42,638 nt of DNA from Marinilabiliales bacterium (GTDB lineage: Bacteria; Bacteroidota; Bacteroidia; Bacteroidales; PUMT01), in contig REEN01000043.1 in NCBI GenBank assembly GCA_007695015.1, positions 1 through 42,638 on the forward strand, written 5' to 3'. Made by a program: the position numbers and the translations under genes. Below the pieces are notes generated by a model that did no database searches, was not told the origin of the DNA, and was given only the letters and a program-made list of their open reading frames with translations. This document shows, piece by piece, positions 1-7,665 of this stretch (the first letter of the stretch is position 1; every line of letters starts with the position of its first letter).

Positions 1-723
1 GTTCCTGAGGCCGAAGAGGACCCGCTTCCTGAAACGGTTGTTGACATTATTGTCGGCAGCGACGATCATGAGACTTTGGCCGCAGCAGTGACTGCAGCAG
101 ATCTTGTTGAGACGTTGCAGGGTGAGGGGCCGTTCACGGTATTTGCACCCACCGATGCAGCCTTTGCTGCGCTGCCTGATGGCTTACTGGATGATTTACT
201 GGCTGATCCCAGTGGTGATCTTACCGACATTCTTCTTTACCATGTTGTTGGGGCTAAGGCTATGTCAACTGATCTTAGCGATGGCCAGGAGATTACGACA
301 GTCTTCGGAGCCGACATCGTTGTTACGATCAACCAGGACGGTGTCTTTATCAACGATGCCCAGGTGACGGTAGCTGACCTTGAGGCTCAGAACGGTGTTG
401 TACATGTTATTGATGCAGTACTTGTTCCTGAAGTAACCAGTGCTGAGCGTATTATTGAGTTCAGGCAAATGGATGCAACGATCTATCCGAATCCTGCCAG
501 GGAATATGTAAATATTAGTTTCCAGCTGAATGATATGCAGAATGTTACAATGGAAATTTACTCCATTACCGGAGAAAAGATTTCCGATACAAACCTGGGT
601 ATGCTGCCTGCCGGTGACAATACCATCAGCAAATCAGTTTCCGACTTCCGTACCGGGTCTTATATTGTAAGGCTCAGAGCTAATACAGAGAGTGTGGTGC
701 TGAGGCTGCAGGTTGTTAACTAA
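1..723 (+). CDS. Fasciclin (FAS1) domain protein with T9SS sorting tail, 5' partial
   Basis: The frame is open from base 1, so the gene starts upstream of the window; the TTG at 76 is internal. About 150 residues form a FAS1 domain, an adhesion-type fold, with the typical FTVFAPTDAAF (H1 box), a LLYHVV segment and a VHVIDAVLVP end (H2 box). The last 75-80 residues are a type IX secretion type A sorting domain: a YPNPA start, a beta-sandwich body with a TGSYIVRL strand and a short basic/hydrophobic end. In Bacteroidota such tails direct export across the outer membrane and surface attachment. The acidic run before the FAS1 domain (EEDPLPE) looks like an interdomain linker, so more FAS1 or other domains may lie upstream. 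A terminator follows, so this gene ends its transcript. Confidence 0.93.
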   Translation, partial: VPEAEEDPLPETVVDIIVGSDDHETLAAAVTAADLVETLQGEGPFTVFAPTDAAFAALPDGLLDDLLADPSGDLTDILLYHVVGAKAMSTDLSDGQEITTVFGADIVVTINQDGVFINDAQVTVADLEAQNGVVHVIDAVLVPEVTSAERIIEFRQMDATIYPNPAREYVNISFQLNDMQNVTMEIYSITGEKISDTNLGMLPAGDNTISKSVSDFRTGSYIVRLRANTESVVLRLQVVN

Positions 724-746
724 GTAACTGGAATGTCCTAACTTTT

Positions 747-783
747 AAAGGGAGGCTGCCTGTGAGGGGCAACCTCCCTTTTT
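747..783 (+). terminator. Rho-independent terminator after the FAS1 gene
   Basis: AAAGGGAGG pairs with CCTCCCTTT around a loop that also has a TGCC/GGCA inner stem, and a T run follows. It lies 24 bases after the FAS1 stop codon. Confidence 0.8.
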
Positions 784-856
784 ATCTGATAAGCATGATC
801 GATTACTTCGAGGGCAAGTCTAAACGGACACCGCAGTGTAAATAACAAAGTTTTTT

Positions 857-864
857 TACCTTTG
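857..864 (+). promoter_or_regulatory. Candidate -7 box (TACCTTTG) for the GroES-like gene
   Basis: The sequence matches the Bacteroidota TAnnTTTG -7 consensus and lies about 40 bases before the ATG at 907, after the FAS1 terminator. No clear TTTG -33 element sits at the expected spacing, so this is tentative. Confidence 0.35.
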
Positions 865-906
865 ACCTGATTACAGGATTTTATGAACAAATAACCGAAC
901 AGGGTA

Positions 907-1290
907 ATGTCTTTTTTTCTCGATAACCAGGATTCTGATAAGTTTATTGTGATTGGTGACCGGGTGCTGCTTAAACCAAAGAGTCCTCAGCAGAAAACCA
1001 GGTCAGGGCTTTTTCTTCCCCCGGGGTTTGAAGATAAGCAGAAGGTCGGATGCGGCTATGTGATCAAGTCCGGTCCGGGTTACCCTATCCCATCCTTACC
1101 GGAGATACAGGAGCCCTGGAAGAAAAGTGAAGAAAAGCAGAACTATTTTCCGCTCCAGGTAAAACCTGGTGATCTTGCGGTTTTCCTGCAGGAGAGTTCA
1201 TATCTGATTGAGTTCAATAAGGAAAAGTATGTTATAGTACCTCATTCTGGTATTCTCATGCTGATAAGAGACGAGGATCTCCTTGAATAA
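907..1290 (+). CDS. GroES-like co-chaperonin family protein
   Basis: This 127-residue protein has the start of a GroES fold: IGDRVLLKPKSPQQKTRSG resembles the GroES 'DRVLVKP...ETKTASGI' strand and mobile loop. A VKPGDLAVF strand and a terminal 'VPHSGILMLIRDEDLL' segment correspond to the GroES barrel end. It is longer than classical GroES (about 95 residues) because of a charged insertion around residues 60-85 (EIQEPWKKSEEKQNYF). It therefore fits the GroES-like paralogues found in Bacteroidota rather than the main groS, which would sit beside groL; no groL is here. Whether it binds a chaperonin is unknown. The FAH gene follows in the same direction within about 50 bases and is probably co-transcribed. 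Confidence 0.75.
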   Translation: MSFFLDNQDSDKFIVIGDRVLLKPKSPQQKTRSGLFLPPGFEDKQKVGCGYVIKSGPGYPIPSLPEIQEPWKKSEEKQNYFPLQVKPGDLAVFLQESSYLIEFNKEKYVIVPHSGILMLIRDEDLLE

Positions 1291-1341
1291 TAAATGGATT
1301 TGCCGGCAGTAATATGCCCGGATGACAATATTTGGTCTTTT

Positions 1342-2220
1342 ATGAAGATAGCTTCAGTGCATACAGGCGGTAAGGGACAGGCCGCCATTATTTATCCGGA
1401 AGGCGCATTGACTGTATCGGCAATAACAGCCCATACCGGGTCAAGCTGGAAAACTAATCTTTTGCAGATTATTAAAAGTGGCCAGCTTGATGATATTGTT
1501 AGCTGGTTTATAAAGGATAAGGGTAAAACGGCTGCCAGGCTGCACGATAAGATCATTCCTTTTGCAGATATCAGGTACCTTCCATTATACAGGAAACCAT
1601 CAAAGATCATAGGAGTAGGACTGAATTACCCTGACCATATTGTTAACCTTTCAGAGAAGCAGCCGGAGCATTTTCCCGGGACCTTCATGAAGCCGGATAC
1701 GTCAGTAATTGGTTACGGAGATACTATCAGCATCCCGGGGATGTCGGACCGGACAACTGCCGAAGCCGAACTTGGGATTATTATTGGCAGGAAGGCCAAA
1801 AATGTTCCCAGGGAAAACTGGTCTGATGTGGTTGCCGGCTTTACATGTATTGTTGATGTGACAGCAGAGGATATCCTGGTGCTGAATCCCAGGTTTCTCA
1901 CACTTGCCAAAGGCTTCGACAGTTTCTTCAGCTTCGGCCCCTTCCTGGTTACACCCGATGAGGTTCTTCCATTGGGCAGTCAGCGTATATCAACTGTTTT
2001 GAATGGAAATGTTGTAGCGGAAAACATAGTTTCAAATATGGTTTTTCCCCCTGATCAGCTTGTTTCTGTTTATTCCTCGGTGTTCACATTAATGCCGGGT
2101 GATATTATATCCACAGGAACACCAGGTGCCGCGGTTATTAATGATGGCGATGCGGTGGAGGCCAAGATAGATGGTTTCAGTGCATTGAAGAATTATGTAG
2201 TTGACGAAAAAAAGAGATAA
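1342..2220 (+). CDS. Fumarylacetoacetate hydrolase (FAH) family protein
   Basis: It belongs to the FAH superfamily, metal-dependent enzymes that hydrolyse, decarboxylate or hydrate beta-diketo or oxo acids. The start at 1342 gives MKIASVHTGG, the usual family N-terminus; an ATG at 1294 would add 16 residues without family character. The core IIGVGLNYPDH is followed by the metal-binding AEAELGIIIG (the two Glu at about 141 and 143 from this start), then Asp172 in FTCIVDVTAEDI, then KGFDSFFSFGPF. All three metal ligands are present, so it should be active. The substrate cannot be told from sequence. The SDR 65 bases downstream suggests a shared oxo-acid or sugar-acid pathway, which is inference. 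Confidence 0.85.
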   Translation: MKIASVHTGGKGQAAIIYPEGALTVSAITAHTGSSWKTNLLQIIKSGQLDDIVSWFIKDKGKTAARLHDKIIPFADIRYLPLYRKPSKIIGVGLNYPDHIVNLSEKQPEHFPGTFMKPDTSVIGYGDTISIPGMSDRTTAEAELGIIIGRKAKNVPRENWSDVVAGFTCIVDVTAEDILVLNPRFLTLAKGFDSFFSFGPFLVTPDEVLPLGSQRISTVLNGNVVAENIVSNMVFPPDQLVSVYSSVFTLMPGDIISTGTPGAAVINDGDAVEAKIDGFSALKNYVVDEKKR

Positions 2221-2285
2221 TATTCATAACTCGGCAGGTTTGGGATTGTACGTTCCGATGAAGTTCTGAAAAAAAACAATTAGAA

Positions 2286-3074
2286 ATGGACCTTAGGCTG
2301 AATAAAAAGAGGATCCTGGTTACTGGTGCCAGCAAGGGAATAGGCCTTGCATGTACCTCGGTGCTTGCTGCAGAGGGGGCTGATCTGATAATTTCATCCC
2401 GCTCAGAGGACAATCTGCTATCAGCTGTTGGCAGCATTGATAAAAACGGGGGAGAATTACTGACTTTTGCTGCCGATGTATCATGCACGGAGGATATTGA
2501 TGCTCTTGTGGAGTTTGTAACAGCCCGTTTCGGGTATATTGACGGACTGTTGATAAATGCCGGCGGTCCTCCGCTTGGTTCAGCTCTCGGGCACAGCGAT
2601 GAAACCTGGATGGAGGCTGTCAATACACTTCTTATGTCAGTTGTCAGGCTGACCAGGATATTCATTCCGATAATGAGGGAGCGGAGGTTCGGGCGGATCA
2701 TAAATATATCTTCAACTGGCGTCAAGCAGCCCATCCAGGGGCTTGTGCTGAGCAATTCCATACGCCAGGCGGCAGGTGCCTATCTTAAGACACTATCTGC
2801 TGAAGTGGCGGCCGATAATGTCTTAATCAATACGCTCCTCCCAGGGGCTACCGAAACTGAGCGGCTTGCTTCGCTGCACAGCAGGATTGCAGAGAATTCA
2901 GGAAAAAGCATTGATGAGGTTATAGCCGGGCGGAAGGCAACCATCCCTGCCGGCAGATTTGGCGACCCTGTTAATATTGCTTCACTTGCAGCCTTCCTTT
3001 TGTCCGACAGAAATGGCTATATCACAGGTCAAAGCATTGCAGTTGACGGCGGGCTGGTCAACTTCCCACTATGA
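2286..3074 (+). CDS. SDR-family oxidoreductase with atypical active site
   Basis: This is a classical short-chain dehydrogenase fold of 262 residues. The nucleotide loop TGASKGIG is intact (about residues 13-20), INAGG replaces NNAG (about 90-94) and INISS supplies the catalytic Ser (142/143). Where YxxxK is expected the sequence reads SNSIR, with Ser156 for Tyr and Arg160 for Lys. The C-terminal half (LLPGATETER, GRFGDPVNIASLAAFLLSD, GYITGQSIAVDGG) is typical of 3-oxoacyl-ACP-reductase-like SDRs. A conserved subgroup of BKR-like SDRs is known to lack the standard tetrad, and this gene fits it. It may therefore be a real enzyme with different chemistry or a binding protein. It likely forms a unit with the preceding FAH gene. 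Confidence 0.85.
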   Translation: MDLRLNKKRILVTGASKGIGLACTSVLAAEGADLIISSRSEDNLLSAVGSIDKNGGELLTFAADVSCTEDIDALVEFVTARFGYIDGLLINAGGPPLGSALGHSDETWMEAVNTLLMSVVRLTRIFIPIMRERRFGRIINISSTGVKQPIQGLVLSNSIRQAAGAYLKTLSAEVAADNVLINTLLPGATETERLASLHSRIAENSGKSIDEVIAGRKATIPAGRFGDPVNIASLAAFLLSDRNGYITGQSIAVDGGLVNFPL

Positions 3075-3135
3075 CATGCCTTGCCGGTAATGCATAAACA
3101 AAAAAATATTATTTTAGCGGCAAAATAATTCCGAC

Positions 3136-4860
3136 ATGCAAAAGATTAATGACTTTCTTCTGGTTATCGACAGTTATATAGGCGGCGGTCCCTGGTTTGT
3201 CTATCTTCTCCTTTTTACGGGTATTTTTTTCACACTCTACCTGTGGTTCCCGCAAGTAAGGTATTTCAGGCACTCGATAAGGGTGGTTACCGGAAGATAT
3301 GACAGGTCGACTGATGTGGGCGATACTTCCCATTTCCAGGCATTGACGACAGCCCTTTCGGGGACTGTGGGGACAGGGAATATTGCCGGTGTTGCGCTGG
3401 CTATCCATCTTGGAGGTCCTGCAGCGCTATTCTGGATGCTGGTAACCGGGATGTTCGGGATGACCCTTAAGCTGGTTGAGGTTACCATTTCCCACAAGTA
3501 CCGGGAACTTGACAGTGAAGGCCGTATTGCTGGCGGCCCGATGTACTATATGAAAAAGAGGCTAAACATTACATTGCCAAATAAAAAGGTACTGAACATT
3601 GGGGCATGGATGGGAGCCTTTTTTGCCGGCGCCACAATCCTTTCTTCGATCGGGACAGGAAACATGCCCCAGATAAACAGCATTTCCAATGCCATGTATG
3701 CCACTTTTGGCATTCCGCATATAGTAGTTGGAGGTGTGCTTGCAGTTTTACTTGCATTTGTGATACTCGGAGGGATAAAGCGGATAGCACAGGTCACTTC
3801 GAGACTTGTGCCCGCAATGGCTTTTGTATATATACTGGGAGCGCTTGCAGTGCTTCTTTACAACTACGACAATATTATACCATCGGTAGTTTCAATATTC
3901 TCTGATGTGTTTACCGGCAGCGCTGCAACCGGAGGATTCCTGGGGGCATCAATTGCCTACGCCTTCAACAGGGGGGTGAACAGGGGACTTTTCTCAAATG
4001 AGGCAGGCCAGGGATCGGCTCCTATTGCCCATTCAGCCGCACGTGCACACGAACCTGTTTCAGAAGGGATAGTAGCGCTCCTTGAACCTTTTATTGACAC
4101 GATTTGTATCTGTACGCTGACGGGCCTTGTTCTGTTGTCGTCGGGTGTATGGCATGACAAGGTACATAATGACTTCCAGCGCGCCGACATGCGTATATTG
4201 GCTGAGTACTTCGATGAATCTGATGAGGGTGATGTGGAAAATCTGTTCAGGGTTCTGGATGGCCGCCAGCCTGTGCCGGCCTTCTCCGGCAGCCTTGAAA
4301 TAGTAGACGGCAGGATTGTGCAGAAGCAGGAGAGGGAAATTACTTTGGTTCATTCACGCTCTATAGCTGAAGATGTTACAGTAACTGTAGACGGAGTTCC
4401 CTACTCGGGAAGCCTGCCTGTCATCAACGGAAATATCCAGGAGATCGGTCCCACGGTAAGACTTAGCGGACGGTCGCTGATACACAGTGCCCCGCTTACA
4501 GCTGAGGCATATACCAGGAGTTTTTTCGGAGGATTCGGGCAGTACATTGTTTCGATCGGGCTGCTGTTGTTTGCTTTCAGCACGGCCATATCATGGTCAT
4601 ATTACGGCGACAGGGCGGTTACCTATCTGGCAGGTTCGAAATATGTTATATATTACAGGATAGTATATGTGCTGCTCTTTTTTGTTGCGGCATTTACCGA
4701 TACAACTATCATTTGGACGCTCTCTTATATCACCATTGCATTTATGACCATTCCCAACCTGATTGGGTTGCTGTTGTTGCACAAGGAGATAAAAGCTACC
4801 ATAAAAGAGTACTGGGTAACCTTCAAGGAGGAACACCCGGGTGAAAAGGCCCCCGAATAG
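3136..4860 (+). CDS. Alanine/glycine:sodium symporter (AGCS) family transporter
   Basis: It is a sodium-coupled small amino acid importer of the inner membrane. AGCS signatures are present: TALSGTVGTGNIAGVA with a hydrophobic helix after it, GGPMYYMKKRL, FNRGVNRGLFSNEAGQGSAPIAHSAA, and near the end FAFSTAISWSYYGDRA. At 574 residues it is over 100 longer than usual family members. The extra length is one insertion at about residues 339-452, between two membrane helices, predicted to be soluble and beta-rich (for example VTVTVDGVPYSG) and to join helices that are adjacent in ordinary AGCS proteins. The C-terminus is charged and cytoplasmic-like. The substrate is assigned from the family only. 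Confidence 0.9.
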   Translation: MQKINDFLLVIDSYIGGGPWFVYLLLFTGIFFTLYLWFPQVRYFRHSIRVVTGRYDRSTDVGDTSHFQALTTALSGTVGTGNIAGVALAIHLGGPAALFWMLVTGMFGMTLKLVEVTISHKYRELDSEGRIAGGPMYYMKKRLNITLPNKKVLNIGAWMGAFFAGATILSSIGTGNMPQINSISNAMYATFGIPHIVVGGVLAVLLAFVILGGIKRIAQVTSRLVPAMAFVYILGALAVLLYNYDNIIPSVVSIFSDVFTGSAATGGFLGASIAYAFNRGVNRGLFSNEAGQGSAPIAHSAARAHEPVSEGIVALLEPFIDTICICTLTGLVLLSSGVWHDKVHNDFQRADMRILAEYFDESDEGDVENLFRVLDGRQPVPAFSGSLEIVDGRIVQKQEREITLVHSRSIAEDVTVTVDGVPYSGSLPVINGNIQEIGPTVRLSGRSLIHSAPLTAEAYTRSFFGGFGQYIVSIGLLLFAFSTAISWSYYGDRAVTYLAGSKYVIYYRIVYVLLFFVAAFTDTTIIWTLSYITIAFMTIPNLIGLLLLHKEIKATIKEYWVTFKEEHPGEKAPE

Positions 4861-4928
4861 CCAGTAATCATTCCTGGTACGAAAAAATAATCAGCGACTG
4901 TAAAACTGGGGGGAGATAATTTCCGGAT

Positions 4929-5081
4929 ATGGCCTTGAAAGCATGTGAAAAGAAGAAAGGCAGGAGGAAAGGTGATAATCATAAGGAGGATAAAAAGTCT
5001 CCTGTGAAACATGTTTGTTCCAAATGCGGACTGATGGCTGCCAAAAAGAAACATCTCTGCAAACCATCAAAACTGAAGTAG
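4929..5081 (+). CDS. Small Lys/Cys-rich protein, putative zinc-binding
   Basis: This is a 50-residue ORF preceded by a purine-rich GGGGGAG segment. The first half is Lys/Arg-rich (KKKGRRKGDNHKEDKK). The second half carries a compact HVCSKCGLMAAKKKHLC motif: a CxxC pair followed by HxxC 9-12 residues later, which resembles a minimal zinc knuckle or ribbon. The ORF has a sensible codon pattern, ends in a basic KPSKLK tail and sits in an otherwise empty gap between two genes on the same strand. Its function is not known to me; nucleic-acid or ribosome association would fit the charge and the Cys/His set, but that is inference. Confidence 0.6.
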   Translation: MALKACEKKKGRRKGDNHKEDKKSPVKHVCSKCGLMAAKKKHLCKPSKLK

Positions 5082-5161
5082 GACTTCCGGCTGGCCATGC
5101 CATTCCGGACCTGTACTCTGCGGTCATCTGCTAAGGTTGCATCATATTAAAGGGCTTGTTT

Positions 5162-5169
5162 TATATTTG
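5162..5169 (+). promoter_or_regulatory. Candidate -7 box (TATATTTG) next to the nucleotidyltransferase-like start
   Basis: It matches TAnnTTTG exactly. A TTG at 5137-5139 lies 22 bases upstream, slightly further than the usual 19-21. The box ends four bases before the ATG at 5174, so the transcript would have almost no leader or would start translation at the ATG at 5183. Confidence 0.35.
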
Positions 5170-5173
5170 CTTT

Positions 5174-5899
5174 ATGAAGGCGATGATCTATACGGGCGGG
5201 CTTGAAAGCAGTATGAAGCCGCAAAGCTCCGGCAGACCCAGGGCTCTAATCGAGATAAACAGGGAGCCGCTCCTTGGCATGCTTCTCAGGAGGTTGGCAG
5301 ATAAGGGATTCGACGAGATCATTGTTAATGTACATCATTTTGCCAGGCAAATTTATGAATTTATAAGCCTGAAGGATTTCGGGGATATCCGGATAGAATT
5401 GTCCGATGAGACTGACCTGGTGCTGGATTCCGGAGGGGGCCTCAAAAAGGTGGCGAGGTTCTTTGATGATGCCCGGCCTTTCCTGCTATATTACCTTGAG
5501 GTACTGAGCGAAACCGACCCGGCCCTGATGTATGAGAATCATTTGCGGTCAGGAGCTCTTGTAACCCTGCTGGTAAGGGAGCGTGAAAGCTCCAGGTACA
5601 TGCTGTTTGATGATAATATGAGGCTCTGCGGGTGGCAGAACACCGAAACGGGGGAAGAGGTAATATTCGCTGACCACAGGGGAAACCTGAAAAAGTATGC
5701 ATTCAGCAGGATACAGGTATTAAGTCCGGCAATATTCAACCTGATGCCCTGTAAAGATGTCTTCTCACTGGTCGATATTTACCTGCAACTTGCACGCAGG
5801 CACCTTATCAGGGGGTATATCGACAACGAATCGATATGGATGGACCTTGCACGTGCAGAAGGGGTTATCGAGGCAGAGAAGCTGTTCAGGAAGAACTGA
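5174..5899 (+). CDS. Sugar nucleotidyltransferase-like protein with degenerate active site
   Basis: The overall sequence follows the MurU/GlmU-N-like NTP transferase family (GT-A fold): MKAMIYTGG start, RRLADKGFDEIIVNVHHFARQI, LSDETDLVLDSGGGLKKVARFFDD, RYMLFDDNMRLCGWQN and a C-terminal VDIYLQLARRHLIRGY. The key motifs are altered. The nucleotide loop normally read as GxGTRLxPLT...PKPL is GGLESSMKPQ...RPRAL (residues 8-25). The metal-binding Asp of the family 'NVDIL' is Glu109 in YYLEVLSE, and the late 'WxDVG' is WMDLAR. The length (241 residues) and the reading frame are intact. Known members make NDP-sugars such as UDP-MurNAc or heptose precursors. This copy may be a non-catalytic relative. 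The alternative TTG start at 5156 adds six unconvincing residues. Confidence 0.7.
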   Translation: MKAMIYTGGLESSMKPQSSGRPRALIEINREPLLGMLLRRLADKGFDEIIVNVHHFARQIYEFISLKDFGDIRIELSDETDLVLDSGGGLKKVARFFDDARPFLLYYLEVLSETDPALMYENHLRSGALVTLLVRERESSRYMLFDDNMRLCGWQNTETGEEVIFADHRGNLKKYAFSRIQVLSPAIFNLMPCKDVFSLVDIYLQLARRHLIRGYIDNESIWMDLARAEGVIEAEKLFRKN

Positions 5900-5993
5900 C
5901 CGGGATGATCTCCGTTTTGATAGTTCTGCCGGGGTGACGGTGCAGAGGCATGTCTTCTGCCGGTGTTCGGGACCCGATCTTTCCGGGACTGCA

Positions 5994-6503
5994 CTATGGA
6001 ATACCCGTGTAGCCGTTATTGATCAACTTTTCAAAAAGTCTGGCTGTTGCCAGGGCGTCACCCATTGCCCTGTGCCGGTTTTCTAGACTGATATCAAGTG
6101 CCCGGCAAAGCTTCCCCAGGCTGTAGGATCTGTGTCCGGGTATTATCCTGCGGCTAAGCCTCACGGTACAAAGCTTTTCACGCTGGTAGCTGTAGCCCAG
6201 TTGCCGGAATTCCTCCTTTACAAAGCCAAAGTCGAACGATACATTATGTGCAACAAATATCCTGCCCTCAGTGAGTTCAACAATTTTACGGGCCACCTCA
6301 AAGAACCTTGGGGCGCCTGCAACCATCCCGTTGCTGATGCCGGTCATTCGGGTTATGAATGCCGGAATCTCCCGTTCGGGATTGATCAGGGTTGAAAACT
6401 GTCCGGTTACTCCTGTACCATCATGGTTTATAACGGCGATCTCGGTTATTTTGTCCCTTAAAGGGCTTCCTCCTGTTGTCTCGATATCAATAATGCTGTA
6501 CAT
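5994..6503 (-). CDS. DEDDh-family 3'-5' exonuclease (DnaQ/epsilon-like)
   Basis: It is a stand-alone exonuclease domain of 169 residues. The DEDDh residues are all visible: Asp6 and Glu8 in IIDIETTGG, Asp91 in AHNVSFDFGF, then His144 and Asp149 in HRAMGDALAT. The fold removes nucleotides from DNA or RNA 3' ends using two metal ions. Many Bacteroidota relatives carry a C-terminal GIY-YIG nuclease domain after the exonuclease domain. Here the protein ends directly after it, and the 94 bases downstream show no leftover GIY-YIG coding sequence. It could serve as a polymerase proofreading subunit or a repair/RNA exonuclease. It converges with the nucleotidyltransferase-like gene. Confidence 0.88.
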   Translation of the reverse strand: MYSIIDIETTGGSPLRDKITEIAVINHDGTGVTGQFSTLINPEREIPAFITRMTGISNGMVAGAPRFFEVARKIVELTEGRIFVAHNVSFDFGFVKEEFRQLGYSYQREKLCTVRLSRRIIPGHRSYSLGKLCRALDISLENRHRAMGDALATARLFEKLINNGYTGIP

Positions 6504-6601
6504 AGTGCTACAGTCTCCCGGTTGTTTGATATTCTATGCCCGCAGCACAGGCACAAGCCCGGATAGTGTCAAACGTTTGTCATGGTGCTGCCGGTACCGC
6601 C

Positions 6602-7483
6602 TCAGCCTGGCGCCTCCACTTTTTTTAATCCAAGGTTAGCCCATGCAATTATAAATCCGGCCGTCATGAACATGATAAGGCTGTAAAGGGCGGGCGAGAT
6701 GGCCATTACATCATTGCCGATAAGTATGCTGGCAATGGTAATGCCGAGTGTGCCGTTCTGTATCCCCGACTCGACCGATATGGTTATGCTCTGGGAAGTG
6801 TTGAGCTTAAGTATCCTGGCAGACATAAAGCCTATCAGAAGCATGACTACGTTCAGTGAAAGAGCGACCGGCCCAAGATCCCTGAATGAACTGATTATGA
6901 TAGCCCTGTTTTCCAGTATCACTCCAAAAATTATAATAAACAGGAGCAGACCTGAAATGATCTTGACAGGTTTGTTCATCTTTTCGGAAAACCTGACGGC
7001 TTTGGATCTGATGATCATGCCAATGCTTACAGGTACCAGGGTTATCAGGGTGAGACTGATAATGGTCCGGAATACAGGCAGCGGTATATACTCACCCTGT
7101 TGCATGAAGTATGCCAGTGCCAGGTTTACAATAAGCGGGATAGTAATGACAGCCACAAGGCTTGATATAGCCGTTAATGTTATTGACAGGGCGGTATCTC
7201 CCCTGGAAATATGGCTTATGAGGTTGGAGGTGGGACCTCCCGGACAGGCGGCGAGTATCATTATACCGACGGCAAGTTCAGGGCTCTCCAGATTGAAAAT
7301 AAGCAACAGCAGGAACCCCACAACCGGTAGAACAACAAGCTGGTTAATTAAGCCGATTGTCGCTGCCTTTGGATACAAGGCAACCCTTTTAAAGTCAAAA
7401 GGTACCAGGGAGAGTCCCATTCCCAGCATAATGACTGCCAGTGAGAGGGGGAGCATAATGTCTGTCAGGTAGTTGGTTTCCAT
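6602..7483 (-). CDS. Bile acid:sodium symporter (BASS) family transporter
   Basis: This 293-residue inner-membrane protein has about nine to ten hydrophobic helices. The BASS signatures are visible: AACPGGPTSNLISHISRGDTALS in the first helical repeat (GGxxSN sodium-site region) and SVESGIQNGTLGITIA in the second (E-x-G-x-QN motif). Family members take up bile acids, pantothenate, pyruvate or other organic anions with sodium. In free-living Bacteroidota the substrate is usually unknown and cannot be fixed here. Neighbouring genes give no pathway clue. Confidence 0.88.
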   Translation of the reverse strand: METNYLTDIMLPLSLAVIMLGMGLSLVPFDFKRVALYPKAATIGLINQLVVLPVVGFLLLLIFNLESPELAVGIMILAACPGGPTSNLISHISRGDTALSITLTAISSLVAVITIPLIVNLALAYFMQQGEYIPLPVFRTIISLTLITLVPVSIGMIIRSKAVRFSEKMNKPVKIISGLLLFIIIFGVILENRAIIISSFRDLGPVALSLNVVMLLIGFMSARILKLNTSQSITISVESGIQNGTLGITIASILIGNDVMAISPALYSLIMFMTAGFIIAWANLGLKKVEAPG

Positions 7484-7611
7484 ATGCTAACGGTTTTGGT
7501 TCCGGATTGCGGACTTTTCACCGCAGTTCCTTTATGTTACAAAACGTGCAATATAGCAAGTTCAACCCAACTACGGTTGCTCAGGTTGACATTTTTGACA
7601 GGTTTGTTGAT

Positions 7612-7636
7612 AAAAAAAGCGGGCCCTTCGGCCCGC
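7612..7636 (-). terminator. Rho-independent terminator of the DUF4382/sigma operon
   Basis: Read on the minus strand, GCGGGCC and GGCCCGC pair around a four-base loop and a run of seven T follows. It sits 30 bases after the stop codon of the DUF4382 lipoprotein gene at 7666 and marks the end of that transcript. Confidence 0.85.
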
Positions 7637-7665
7637 CTCCTCTAAATTAATTGTTTGACGCTGTT

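Noticed and set aside
1294-1341. N-terminal extension of the FAH protein
   Set aside because: The 16 residues do not fit the family, whereas MKIASVHTGG does.
2177-2761. 194-residue minus-strand ORF
   Set aside because: It lies opposite the well-supported FAH and SDR genes and shows no domain.
6699-7472. Long plus-strand ORF opposite the BASS gene
   Set aside because: It is a shadow of the real membrane-protein gene on the other strand with no recognisable family.
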